A DNA stretch of 23,587 nt, from positions 1 through 23,587 of the IMG/VR virus record IMGVR_UViG_3300035698_021334; one strand, given 5' to 3'. A program made the translations under genes and the position numbers. This document shows positions 7,492 through 15,092 of the stretch, piece by piece. Under the pieces are notes generated by a model. That model ran no database searches. It was given only the letters and a program-made list of their open reading frames with translations, and had not been told where the DNA came from. This DNA comes from a virus. The stretch's first letter is position 1; each line of letters opens with the position of its first letter.

Positions 7492-9855
7492 ATGCCAAAA
7501 TATGCTAGACCAAATTCGTACAACGGAAAACAAGGAACACAAGCATGGACGGGGCAATCTCGTTTCGCCAATGACAGTGAGGCCGCTGACGGAGCAATCA
7601 CCAACCTAGCTATTTCCCCTTCAACCCTTGCATCTGCCGTAGGATCTTTAGTCCCTCAAGCAACCACAACTGTTTTCGGATCAGTTAAGCTTACTGACTT
7701 GGGCGCACCTACAGGCACAGTCGCAACTAAATTCTATGCTGATAACTTGGCGATTGCGGGCGCACCTGCATGGAGTGAAACTGTATCGGGGATTGGTCAA
7801 TTGGCTACGTCGCTCGAAACAACTACATATACAAATGATAACGTTGCGATTACTCCACTAAAATTAAGTCTAGCTTTTGCATCCCCACCTGCTATGGGAG
7901 GCACATTGGCTGCTGCCGGTTTGTTTACAACAATCGGAGCAACGGGCCTTGCATCTTTGAGTGCATCAGCAACCATTACTACAGGCGCAACAGCCTTGAA
8001 TCTTGCTTCGGATGCTTCAACGGGCGCGGTGAATATTGGTACTGGTGCAGGAGCTAGAACACTGATTATCGGGAACGTTACTGGTGCAACAGCAGTTACG
8101 ATTAATACTGGAACAGGAGGCATTGCACTTAATACCACTGGTACAGGCGATATGGTATTTGCTTCAGCTGATACAGTATTGATCGATTCAGCGGGCGTTT
8201 TAGAGCTTAACTCTTCAGCAGGTGTGATTGGGATTGGTAACGATGCCGTTTCTCAAAACATTAATATGGGTACAGGCGCAGCAGCCCGAACTATCACTCT
8301 CGGAAATTCAACTGGTGCAACAAGCATTGTTTTGAATGCTGGTACAGGCGCTCTAAATATTGGAACAAACTTAATCGCCCATACAGTCACCATCGGTAAT
8401 GCAACGGGTGCTACTGCCTTAGTTCTCACAACTGGTACAGGAAACTTTGTCCTCGATGGGGTTGGTGCTTCTACATACTCTGTGGGGCCATCTACAACCA
8501 CAGGTACAATCGCAATCGGAGGAACAGCCCAGACAGGGACAACAACTCTTGGATCGTCTTCAGGTACTAATATCGTAGCGATCGGCGCAGGTGAGGGCGC
8601 AACTACGATCAACATTGCGAGAGGAGCAACAGCAGCTAAAGTGGTAAATATTGCTGATGGAGCTGTAGCCAACCTTGTAACGATCGGAACTACTTCAGGC
8701 GCAGCAGCTTTGACCTTGAAGGCAGGAACAGGTAACTTTAGCCTTGATGGAGCTGCAACTACTGCCTATACATTTGCTCCTTCAACAACCTCTGGACTTA
8801 TTAATATCGGCGGGACTGGTGCGAATACCGGTACAGTAACTCTATTTGGAGGTACTGGCGCACAGACAGTAAACCTAGCTAACTCTACAGGTGGTAAAAC
8901 TGTAGCAATTGCAACGGGAGCTGGCGCAAATCTAGTTTCCATCGGTTCAGCTACTGGGGCCGCGTCTCTTACTCTACGTGTTGGAACTGGCAACTATTCT
9001 CTCGATGGTGCAGCAACCTCAACCTATGCAACTGGCGCAAGCACAACCACAGGAACTATAACAATCGGTGGTACTGCGCAAACCGGAACGATGACTTTAG
9101 GGTCTTCTTCAGGTACTAATATTGTAGCTATCGGAGCGGGGGAAGGAGCTACCACTGTCAATATTGCAGGGGGAGCAACGGCTGCTAAAGTTGTAAATAT
9201 TGCAACAGGCGCGGTCGCTAACCTTGTGACCATAGGATCTTCATCTGGTGCGGCAGCCATGACTCTCTTGGTTGGGACTGGTAACTTCTCTCTGAACGGC
9301 GCAGCCACATCGGACTATACATTTGCTCCTTCAACAACCTCTGGTACGATCAACTTTGGTGGTACTGGAGCGAATACAGGGACTGCAACGATTCTTGGGG
9401 GATCTGGAATTCAGGCTATAAACGTCGCCAACTCTACGGGTGTCAAAACTCTACAGATCGCAACAGGAGCCGCGGCGAATATCGTTACTATCGGGTCTAC
9501 TAATACAACGGCTGCGACTACTATCCAAGCTGGATCTGGCAATGTCAATATAGTAGGAAATCTAAGTTTGCCAAGTGCAGCTACGAAAATTATTTTAAAT
9601 GGCGGGGCTGCAACTAGTGCGATAGGAACTGGTACTTTGATTGCTGGAACAGTAACAATAAGCAACACAAATATTGCGTCTTCTGACATAATCCTTATCA
9701 GCAGAAGCAATTTAAACGGGACTCCCGCTTTAGGATTTTTATCCTATACTATCAGTGCAGGTGCAAGCTTCACTGTAGCTTCGTTTGGTGTGACAGGGGC
9801 TGCCGTGGCAACTGATGTAAGTAGCTTTTCGTACATCGTATTCGGCCAATCATGA
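7492..9855 (+). CDS. Repeat-rich tail fibre / tailspike-type protein
   Basis: 787 residues, AGGAG eight bases before the ATG. Residues 1-80 are an attachment-type N-terminus (S-R-F-A-N-D-S-E-A, then A-I-S-P-S-T-L-A-S-A, then T-T-V-F-G-S-V-K-L-T-D), a pattern frequent in phage fibres. Residues about 130-685 are Gly/Thr/Ala/Ile repeats built on units like V-T-I-G-x-x-T-G-A-x-x-L-x-L, expected to form a long beta-helix or triple-stranded fibre. An alternating 97/86-residue double repeat occupies about 315-680. The last 110 residues lose the repeat and look like a globular C-terminal head domain with the common G-T-x-x-I-A-G-T-V-T-I-S-N-T motif, probably receptor-binding. It probably corresponds to the P22 gene 9 slot, though sequence and fold differ. 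Confidence 0.75.
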   Translation: MPKYARPNSYNGKQGTQAWTGQSRFANDSEAADGAITNLAISPSTLASAVGSLVPQATTTVFGSVKLTDLGAPTGTVATKFYADNLAIAGAPAWSETVSGIGQLATSLETTTYTNDNVAITPLKLSLAFASPPAMGGTLAAAGLFTTIGATGLASLSASATITTGATALNLASDASTGAVNIGTGAGARTLIIGNVTGATAVTINTGTGGIALNTTGTGDMVFASADTVLIDSAGVLELNSSAGVIGIGNDAVSQNINMGTGAAARTITLGNSTGATSIVLNAGTGALNIGTNLIAHTVTIGNATGATALVLTTGTGNFVLDGVGASTYSVGPSTTTGTIAIGGTAQTGTTTLGSSSGTNIVAIGAGEGATTINIARGATAAKVVNIADGAVANLVTIGTTSGAAALTLKAGTGNFSLDGAATTAYTFAPSTTSGLINIGGTGANTGTVTLFGGTGAQTVNLANSTGGKTVAIATGAGANLVSIGSATGAASLTLRVGTGNYSLDGAATSTYATGASTTTGTITIGGTAQTGTMTLGSSSGTNIVAIGAGEGATTVNIAGGATAAKVVNIATGAVANLVTIGSSSGAAAMTLLVGTGNFSLNGAATSDYTFAPSTTSGTINFGGTGANTGTATILGGSGIQAINVANSTGVKTLQIATGAAANIVTIGSTNTTAATTIQAGSGNVNIVGNLSLPSAATKIILNGGAATSAIGTGTLIAGTVTISNTNIASSDIILISRSNLNGTPALGFLSYTISAGASFTVASFGVTGAAVATDVSSFSYIVFGQS
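8434..9531 (+). repeat. Alternating A-B-A-B protein repeats inside the fibre gene
   Basis: Unit A spans 8434-8724 and 8983-9273 (97 codons each); unit B spans 8725-8982 and 9274-9531 (86 codons each). Each starts with a G-T-G-N-[FY] motif. The copies are very similar as protein but differ at many third codon positions, so the duplication is old and kept by selection on the protein rather than recent. Confidence 0.8.
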
Positions 9856-9895
9856 GTCGAAATAATAGAATAGTCGCCTAGGGGGCACCCGAAAA

Positions 9896-9947
9896 GTTGT
9901 ATCCGACAGCCTGGCGAATTTTTAAATCGGAGCAACTACGGAGGTTG
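9896..9947 (+). other. Potential alternative RNA hairpins in the 9856-10053 gap
   Basis: The 198 bases between the fibre gene and the next ORF hold no convincing gene. GTTG (9896-9899) plus TCCGA (9902-9906) can pair with TCGGA (9927-9931) plus CAAC (9933-9936). The same CAAC can instead pair with GTTG (9944-9947) around a GGAGG-containing loop, so the two structures exclude each other. A 22-codon frame (9989-10057) also lies here but lacks a ribosome site. Confidence 0.3.
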
Positions 9948-10053
9948 TGTGAAAAAAACTAGAGACTGTGTATGCAATAAGATATGAAATGACTATTCAG
10001 GCTATACATCTCATTAAAAATCAGAGAACCTGGAAACATGTAATAGGAGAAAA

Positions 10054-10257
10054 ATGATTAAGCAAAAAACCGTCCTAGAAGTAAAAATTGGCGACAGACT
10101 GTATGAATTCTGTGTAGCACCTGATTCCCCATTGGGAGAGATCCATGATGCAATTATGCAAATCAAGGGTGATATCGTGGATCGTATGGTAAAAGCATTT
10201 AACGACGAAAAAGAAGCCGTTGAAGTCCAGAAGAAGGCAGACGAACAAACAGAGTAA
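10054..10257 (+). CDS. Small acidic/helical protein of the fibre region
   Basis: 67 residues; start set by TAGGAG five bases upstream. N-terminal beta part (L-E-V-K-I-G-D-R-L-Y-E-F-C-V) followed by a long amphipathic helix (about 26-67), rich in Lys/Glu/Asp. No membrane segment. Placed between the fibre gene and a conserved small virion protein with a 12-base gap, it probably belongs to the same late operon, perhaps as a fibre chaperone or attachment protein. No family recognised. Confidence 0.65.
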   Translation: MIKQKTVLEVKIGDRLYEFCVAPDSPLGEIHDAIMQIKGDIVDRMVKAFNDEKEAVEVQKKADEQTE

Positions 10258-10269
10258 CGGAGAAAAATC

Positions 10270-10596
10270 ATGGTATCTAAGGCATCATTTGAAGCAATCA
10301 AAACGTTGGCTTTTGGGGGGATATCAGGTGCTTACGCCTCTGTAGGCGTGGCGACTCTTAATCCGGTGCGCGCATTTTGTATTTCAAATAGTACGGCGGG
10401 TGATCTTTACTTCACGACTACATTGACTCAAGATGAGATGTTTTTATCTGCGGGGAGCTTTCGCCTCTACGATCTTCAGTCTAACATTAATCCCCAATTT
10501 GACGATAAATTTGTATTGCCCGTTGGGACGCAATTTTCTGTGAAACAAATTACGGCTCCCGTATCGGGATCTGTCTACATAGAGTGTATTTACTGA
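10270..10596 (+). CDS. Conserved small virion-region protein, beta-rich
   Basis: 108 residues, GGAG upstream of ATG 10270. The whole protein follows a pattern I recognise from many phage structural regions: F-E-A-I-K-T-L-A-F-G-x-I-S-G-A-Y, then R-A-x-C-I-x-N-S-T, a stretch of Tyr/Phe/Thr strands, then Y-D-L-Q-S-N-I-N-x-Q-F-D-D-K and a final V-K-Q-I-T-A-P-x-S-G-S-V-Y-I-E. Predicted fold is a single beta-sandwich. Its role in the particle is not known to me; decoration, adaptor or fibre-base functions are possible. Confidence 0.75.
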   Translation: MVSKASFEAIKTLAFGGISGAYASVGVATLNPVRAFCISNSTAGDLYFTTTLTQDEMFLSAGSFRLYDLQSNINPQFDDKFVLPVGTQFSVKQITAPVSGSVYIECIY

Positions 10597-10603
10597 TATT
10601 GCT

Positions 10604-11284
10604 ATGCTTCAAAGAAAAGATCTAGCCCATGAGTTTAGCCTAATCGTGCAACAAGAAATTATTAACCATAATAATTCTATGTTGGCGACAAATGTGGCAA
10701 TAGATGGATTTCGGAGAGATCTTTTAGATATTGAAGAAAAAACATTAAGAAATATTGCATCCATGCAAGATAGTTTACGGCAGTATTCCGTCTGTTCTGG
10801 GGAAGATAAAGATAAAATGATCGGTTTGGTCAACTCTACAAATAGAGGACTTAGCGACCTATCAAAGAATATTGATTCGTCCTTAAAAAAGATAAATCAA
10901 AACTTAGAAAGTCGCTTTTCCTATTTCTTGACGATCGATGGATTCAAAGAATTTGAGAAGAAAGTAGATCAATGGATTTCCAGCTTAAAGGCTCTCTTCG
11001 CCGTTCAGAAAGATTATTTTGCGCAAGAAATAAAAAAATCATCAGATTGTTTACTTGGGATGATAGAAAACTACAAAGATGAAATTAATATTCGATTGAA
11101 TACTCAGAAAATAAATCATCAGGAAATAGAATCTAGTCTAGACGTTTTTGCGATTAATTTTGCTGGCCAAACCAAAGAAATTGAAGTCTGCAAGAAGCGA
11201 TGCTTTGTGATTGAAAAAAATATCGAGAATTTATACACGCACCTGGAACGGCTGAAATCAGATCAGCGCGGAGGCCTTTATTAG
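10604..11284 (+). CDS. Coiled-coil protein preceding the second fibre
   Basis: 226 residues, nearly all helical with heptad-like spacing of Leu/Ile (strongest around 30-110 and 120-215), typical of a trimeric stalk or of a tail-needle/fibre adaptor. No clear Shine-Dalgarno site precedes ATG 10604. It ends at TAG 11282-11284, overlapping the start proposed for the fibre gene in another frame. Together the two could make a two-part fibre: a coiled-coil stalk plus a beta-rich distal part. A +1 frameshift fusing them is conceivable but less likely than separate initiation, because a strong GGAGG site lies just before the next frame. Confidence 0.65.
   Translation: MLQRKDLAHEFSLIVQQEIINHNNSMLATNVAIDGFRRDLLDIEEKTLRNIASMQDSLRQYSVCSGEDKDKMIGLVNSTNRGLSDLSKNIDSSLKKINQNLESRFSYFLTIDGFKEFEKKVDQWISSLKALFAVQKDYFAQEIKKSSDCLLGMIENYKDEINIRLNTQKINHQEIESSLDVFAINFAGQTKEIEVCKKRCFVIEKNIENLYTHLERLKSDQRGGLY
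11270..11282 (+). promoter_or_regulatory. GGAGG ribosome site followed by ATT start
   Basis: GGAGG at 11270-11274, then five bases, then ATT at 11280-11282. No ATG, GTG or TTG lies in this frame between the upstream TGA (11253-11255) and GTG 11529, although the sequence between is clearly coding. The site sits inside the end of the coiled-coil gene, as in coupled pairs. Confidence 0.5.
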
Positions 11285-12725
11285 CCAAGCTGGAATTTTA
11301 GATATTGAGACTCACAATCCTCAAATCCCAACTCGTTTCGAAACAGATGGAGGAGGCGTTGCGATACCTCTTGCCAATATTTTAGAGGTACTCGGCGGGA
11401 CTGGTATTGTAACCAGTGGATCAGGAAATACGGTTACGATCACAGCAACGGCCGGATCTGGACTGACTCTTACGGGCAATGATCTGAATGCGATTTCACC
11501 TGTTCTTGGTAATTGGAATACAATCGGAGTGGGGAGCATTACAATTTCTGGAGCTGGGAATACTTTATCTACGCAACTCACTGGACTTACAAATCATTCA
11601 TTGCTGGTCGGCGCTGGAACTTCTACCATTACTAATCTTGGCGTTGCAGGTAATGGTAAAATTCCTATTGGAAGTACCGGAGCAAATCCAGTTTTAGCAA
11701 ATATCACATCTACTGCCGGGACTATTACAATTACGAATGGGGCTGGAACTATTAACCTAGATCTTGCTGGGGGAGATTTAGGGATTGATTCCTTTATTCC
11801 AAATTCCGGTACTAATCCTGTAGTTCCTACCGCGCTTGGTGTTGTTACTAATGTTGGTACGGGAAGTATAACAACGGTTGGATCATTAAATACGATCACT
11901 ACACAACTAACAGGCCTTACGCAACATGCAGTACTGATCGGAGCTGGAACAGCCACTATAACTAAAGTGGGACCCGTATCCTCAACAGGTGCTGTTTTAA
12001 TGTCCAATGGTGTAGGTAGTGATCCTGTATTTTCAACTGCTACATATCCTCTCACTACAACCGTATCTCAGGTTCTTTTTTCTTCAGCTACCAATACTGT
12101 TTCAGGACTCACCACAGCAAACAACGGGGTTTTGATTACGAGCGCTACTGGAATTCCATCCATTCTAGCTGCTGGGACTACTGGGCAAGTTATGGTTGCC
12201 ACTACAGGATCTCCCCCTACTTTCGGTACAGCCCTTGTCGCAGGCGGAGGGACGGGAGCAACTACTTTAACTGGTGTTTTGCTTGGCAATGGGACAAGTG
12301 CCTTTTCAACCTTAACCTATACTTCTCCAACAAGCTGGACTCCTGAGATACAAATTAACGGATCTAGTGTAGGGCTTACATACACCACTCAAACGGGATC
12401 TTATATGCAAATTGGATCTCTTGTTTTTATTTGGATGAATGTATTTCTTTCGGCTAAAGGAGCAAGTGTAGGAAACGTTACTATTTCCAATTTACCTGTA
12501 ATTACAGGTGCAAGCGGAGGAAGCCAGTCAATCGCTATAGGAAAGTGGCAAAGTGCTGGAGTTGTCAACTTTAGTTACTTAGGATTGTCTTTAAATAACA
12601 ATTCGGTCGTAGGGGATTTCTTTCTGTCTGCTGGAGAGGGGTTGCAAGGTCCTGTAAATTTACTTAACAGTACTATAAATATAAATTTCGGAATAAATAC
12701 TACGGGATTTTATTTTACAAATTAA
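11280..12725 (+). CDS. Second tail-fibre protein, probable ATT start
   Basis: 481 residues if started at ATT 11280; starting at GTG 11529 would drop 83 residues that are plainly part of the protein. Residues about 5-40 hold an N-terminal module (I-L-D-I-E, N-P-Q-I-P-T, T-D-G-G-G-V-A-I-P-L-A-N-I-L) of a kind common at the start of phage fibre repeats. Then come Gly/Thr-rich beta repeats (about 40-370) with G-S-I-T-T-V-G-S-L-N-T-I-T-type units and the T-G-Q-V-M-V-A-T-T-G-S-P-P-T-F motif. The last 130 residues form a C-terminal domain (S-W-T-P-E-I, then G-S-Y-M-Q-I-G-S-L-V-F) seen at the tips of many fibres, likely receptor-binding. ATT starts are rare but known (for example infC). Confidence 0.7.
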   Translation: MSQAGILDIETHNPQIPTRFETDGGGVAIPLANILEVLGGTGIVTSGSGNTVTITATAGSGLTLTGNDLNAISPVLGNWNTIGVGSITISGAGNTLSTQLTGLTNHSLLVGAGTSTITNLGVAGNGKIPIGSTGANPVLANITSTAGTITITNGAGTINLDLAGGDLGIDSFIPNSGTNPVVPTALGVVTNVGTGSITTVGSLNTITTQLTGLTQHAVLIGAGTATITKVGPVSSTGAVLMSNGVGSDPVFSTATYPLTTTVSQVLFSSATNTVSGLTTANNGVLITSATGIPSILAAGTTGQVMVATTGSPPTFGTALVAGGGTGATTLTGVLLGNGTSAFSTLTYTSPTSWTPEIQINGSSVGLTYTTQTGSYMQIGSLVFIWMNVFLSAKGASVGNVTISNLPVITGASGGSQSIAIGKWQSAGVVNFSYLGLSLNNNSVVGDFFLSAGEGLQGPVNLLNSTININFGINTTGFYFTN

Positions 12726-12758
12726 ATTGCAAAATGAAAGGCTGCAAGTAGAAATCAG

Positions 12759-12833
12759 ATGTTGACAATCGTTATTTTTTGTCTCATTGGAATTTCTCTT
12801 TTCAGCCTCTATAACTTATTTCTGAACTATTAA
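12759..12833 (+). CDS. Tiny hydrophobic peptide (tentative)
   Basis: 24 codons from ATG 12759 to TAA 12831-12833, reading almost entirely as one membrane helix (M-L-T-I-V-I-F-C-L-I-G and so on). It is the only thing of note in the 115 bases between the second fibre and the convergent exonuclease gene. The ribosome site is weak, so this could be chance; small membrane peptides are otherwise abundant in this genome. Confidence 0.3.
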   Translation: MLTIVIFCLIGISLFSLYNLFLNY

Positions 12834-12840
12834 TGGCAGA

Positions 12841-13725
12841 CTATTCGAAAGTAATCCTCCAAGATTCGGAGGAATGTTTTCTGTATTCCTCTGCATCTAG
12901 GACAAGATATTTTTCGATGATTTTCTCAACGTCATAGTTTCCTTTTCTCATAGTTTTCTGAATACAGACTTTCCCAATTTTCACTTTGGGGTGATTTAGA
13001 CCCTCGATCATTTGTTCTTTAAGCTCTTCTTTCTCATCTTCCAGATCAGAGATCATTTGACTAATCACCTTGTATCTGTGGCTCAATGCAAGGCTGTTTA
13101 AATCGTATTTCTCTACCCAGTCCATGTCAGAAGGCTCAGGAGGTCTAAACTCGTTCAAATCGGATAGGAACTTCAATTCAACGGCAAGTAGCTCAGATAT
13201 GCGTTTTTCGTCTCGTGAATGTTTTAGGAATGTTCCGTTCTCTCCATCAAAACTAAAATAAATAACGGAGTCTAGTCCAGAGACTAGGAGCTGATGATCG
13301 AGTTGAGGGATGTAATTTTTTGGGATGGTCCCCTCAAGTGCAAGTGTATGAGAAGCTATTCCCGGTACTTTTATCTCGAGAATATGGATCGTTCCGTCTT
13401 CTTTTTCCCAGTAGCCATCAAGACTTGCGATGAGTCCGGGATATTTCAGTGATTGAATGAGTGCAGGTTGATAATTTGACTTCATGATTTGATTGACGAA
13501 ATCCCTAGCTTTTGGTTCGAGTCTCGTCCCTCTTTGCATTGCAGGATTAGAAGGTGTAGAGGTCCCCTCTATTTTAGATGAGAATAACTGTAATCGCGTC
13601 ATCCAAGGACTCACGCCTAAAACTGCTGCTGCATCGGAGGCTCCGATACGATCTCTCCGAAATTGTAGCCACGATTCGGAACCTTGTAATGAGCACTCCC
13701 CTTCAACAATTTTGTAGCTTCTCAT
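12841..13725 (-). CDS. YqaJ/lambda-exonuclease-type recombination nuclease
   Basis: 294 residues. Degrades one strand of double-stranded DNA ends and pairs with an annealing protein in phage recombination. Family marks in order: E17-x-W19 with R24 and G-A-S-D (residues 28-31), R-G-T-R-L-E70-P71, D103 in the A-S-L-D-G segment, the metal-binding E117-x-K119 (L-E-I-K), and Q141 with Q145 in the Q-L-D-H-Q helix. The C-terminal 80 residues are a charged helical region. GGAG lies eight bases before the ATG, which overlaps the stop of the annealing gene as ATGA, so both are translated from one leftward message. Confidence 0.85.
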   Translation of the reverse strand: MRSYKIVEGECSLQGSESWLQFRRDRIGASDAAAVLGVSPWMTRLQLFSSKIEGTSTPSNPAMQRGTRLEPKARDFVNQIMKSNYQPALIQSLKYPGLIASLDGYWEKEDGTIHILEIKVPGIASHTLALEGTIPKNYIPQLDHQLLVSGLDSVIYFSFDGENGTFLKHSRDEKRISELLAVELKFLSDLNEFRPPEPSDMDWVEKYDLNSLALSHRYKVISQMISDLEDEKEELKEQMIEGLNHPKVKIGKVCIQKTMRKGNYDVEKIIEKYLVLDAEEYRKHSSESWRITFE

Positions 13726-14492
13726 TGTGTTTTCTCCGCTTTTGCAGTTTCGACCGCTCTGCGTTTATCGACAGATCTTAAACACGTTTCGTAATTTCTC
13801 ATAGGAAGAAATCTGAATGCCTCTACTTTAAAAAATGACAATAAATTTGCTCTATAGTCTCCTCCGACATGGATCAACATCGCCTCCAGATCATCGGCCT
13901 GTTCAGCAGAAATTAATAATTCTGGCATCTCCGGCACTTCAATGTAGGGAGGAATCTCGATTGCCTCTCTACTCTCGTTCTTAGGGGTGTTCTTTGGCGT
14001 TTCTGCCTCGATCTCACCATCGACATAGGCGGTTCCGATTACGTCAGGGAACAGCCTTCTAGCTAGCCTAGAAAGGCATCTTGCAAAACACATATCGGAG
14101 GGGTATTTTTCCCATGCGCTCGAGGGTTTTACAAGATGCGCGTTCCGTGCCTCCTCGACAGAAAAGGAAACGGAGCATGTCTCGCCCGTGTCATTTCTAG
14201 TTCCCTCGATGATGCACTTCAAGTCTGTGCAATCGATTTTGAGTTTATGTCCAGCTTTTCGGATCATGGAGTTCATCATTTGAGGAGATAGGGTAATTTT
14301 ACCCATGATATTGGATACACCTCCAAAAATTGCCGACATAACAGGGATCCCAAGTTCTCGGGCATAAATTGCGATAGAGAAAACTCCCGCGTACCCCCCC
14401 AATTTCACTACATAATTGCTTTCGACTGCCTGTTTAGCTATCTCTGCGATAGACTCCATTTCTTCACGTGTTGGGATTAAATCGTTTGCCAT
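13722..14492 (-). CDS. RecT/Erf-like single-strand annealing protein
   Basis: 256 residues from ATG 14492, chosen over an ATG 48 bases further out because AAGGA lies seven bases before it and the longer form would overlap the promoter. The central part (about 65-165) holds L-S-P-Q-M-M-N-S-M-I-R-K-A-G-H, then a G-T-R-N-D-T-G-E-x-x-S-V-S-F-S segment, and W-E-K-Y-P-S-D-M-x-F-A-R-C-L-S-R-L-A, a layout I associate with phage recombination annealing proteins. Residues about 175-205 are an acidic linker, and the C-terminus is basic. The exonuclease gene follows with an ATGA overlap, the classic Red-type pair. Exact subfamily not determined. Confidence 0.75.
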   Translation of the reverse strand: MANDLIPTREEMESIAEIAKQAVESNYVVKLGGYAGVFSIAIYARELGIPVMSAIFGGVSNIMGKITLSPQMMNSMIRKAGHKLKIDCTDLKCIIEGTRNDTGETCSVSFSVEEARNAHLVKPSSAWEKYPSDMCFARCLSRLARRLFPDVIGTAYVDGEIEAETPKNTPKNESREAIEIPPYIEVPEMPELLISAEQADDLEAMLIHVGGDYRANLLSFFKVEAFRFLPMRNYETCLRSVDKRRAVETAKAEKTQ

Positions 14493-14505
14493 ATTTTCCT
14501 TGTTG

Positions 14506-14534
14506 TTGTTTTTAATACAGGACCAATATACAAT
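14506..14534 (+). promoter_or_regulatory. Rightward promoter of the Cro-like gene
   Basis: TTGTTT (14506-14511) and TACAAT (14529-14534) with a 17-base spacer, placing the start near 14541 and the ATG about 40 bases later. Interleaved with the leftward promoter at 14525-14553. Confidence 0.55.
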
Positions 14535-14571
14535 CCTCAATGTATTCCGTCAACAGGCGGGTTTTGTATTC
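14514..14571. promoter_or_regulatory. Cluster of TGTATT-like half-sites (probable operators)
   Basis: AATACA at 14514-14519 and ATATACA at 14526-14532 are inverted relative to TGTATTC at 14541-14547 and TGTATTC at 14565-14571. The inner pair forms an imperfect palindrome, TACAAT-N4-AATGTA (14529-14544). All lie within the two overlapping promoters and are the likely targets of the 69-residue HTH protein. Confidence 0.5.
14525..14553 (-). promoter_or_regulatory. Strong leftward promoter of the recombination operon
   Basis: On the minus strand TTGACG (14548-14553) and TATATT (14525-14530) are separated by the ideal 17 bases. Transcription would begin near 14518, about 25 bases before ATG 14492. 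It overlaps the facing rightward promoter, so the two compete and can be controlled by the same operators. Confidence 0.7.
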
Positions 14572-14581
14572 AAGGAGAAAA

Positions 14582-14791
14582 ATGAAACTTAGAGAATGGA
14601 TGGATAAGAGAGACATAAGTGTAATGGATCTCGCTTATATTTTAGGAGTGTCTCGCGGACACACATACAACGTTTTGAAGGGGATAAAAAACCCTTCTAA
14701 AAAACTATTAGATAAAATATCCAAATTTACATATGGAGAAATATCCTCAATAGAGGAGGTAAGGGAAAGCAACGAAGGAAACGATGGCTAA
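14582..14791 (+). CDS. Cro/XRE-type HTH repressor
   Basis: 69 residues from ATG 14582, with AAGGAG five bases upstream; the longer in-frame start at 14540 lies within the promoters. Compact five-helix XRE layout: K-L-R-E-W-M-D, then S-V-M-D-L-A-Y-I-L-G-V-S-R-G-H-T-Y-N-V-L-K-G as the helix-turn-helix (about 13-34), then P-S-K-K-L-L-D-K-I-S. No oligomerisation or LexA-like cleavage domain, so it is closer to Cro than to CI. It faces the recombination operon and probably acts on the TGTATT-like sites between them. It overlaps the next gene by eight bases. Confidence 0.75.
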   Translation: MKLREWMDKRDISVMDLAYILGVSRGHTYNVLKGIKNPSKKLLDKISKFTYGEISSIEEVRESNEGNDG

Positions 14792-15044
14792 AAAAGGTGC
14801 ACCAGCGTGCGTAAATGTAAACAACAAAAACACAGCGACTTGCACGGAGATTAAAGATCCTCCTCTCAAGACTTTTTCTGTTGTTTGGGGGATAAATGAC
14901 CTGGAGGAAAGGGAGCAACTGATCAAGGCGCACTCCTTCCGTGACGATCTAGGATGTTTGTATATTTACAGAGAGATCAAAAGAAAGTCGGTTTTGACTG
15001 CCATGTTTAGAGATTGGGTAAGTATCGTTGAGGTGATCGAGTGA
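14784..15044 (+). CDS. Unknown protein cotranscribed with the Cro-like gene
   Basis: 86 residues; ATG 14784 lies inside the end of the repressor gene with AAGGA seven bases upstream. The N-terminal 30 residues are Lys/Asn/Thr-rich with two cysteines. The rest (V-V-W-G-I-N-D-L-E-E-R-E, then a D-D-L-G-C-L-Y-I-Y-R-E-I-K-R-K and an R-D-W-V-S-I-V-E-V-I end) looks like a small alpha/beta domain. No motif recognised. Being second in the switch transcript, it may modulate the lytic decision or early host functions. Confidence 0.65.
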   Translation: MAKKGAPACVNVNNKNTATCTEIKDPPLKTFSVVWGINDLEEREQLIKAHSFRDDLGCLYIYREIKRKSVLTAMFRDWVSIVEVIE

Positions 15045-15092
15045 AGCCACTTGGTATTGCGCTCATATTTTTTTTGAAGTGTTTGGAAATCA

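Noticed and set aside
7797-9935. Long leftward open frames opposite the fibre gene, rich in Val, Pro and Ala
   Set aside because: They are the antisense of Gly/Thr/Ala repeats; no ribosome sites and composition fully explained by the sense strand.
9989-10057. 22-codon frame overlapping the start of the 67-residue gene as ATGA
   Set aside because: No ribosome site and no recognisable feature; could be chance in a gap.
11321-12289. Leftward open frames opposite the second fibre gene
   Set aside because: Same antisense effect of repeat-rich coding sequence.
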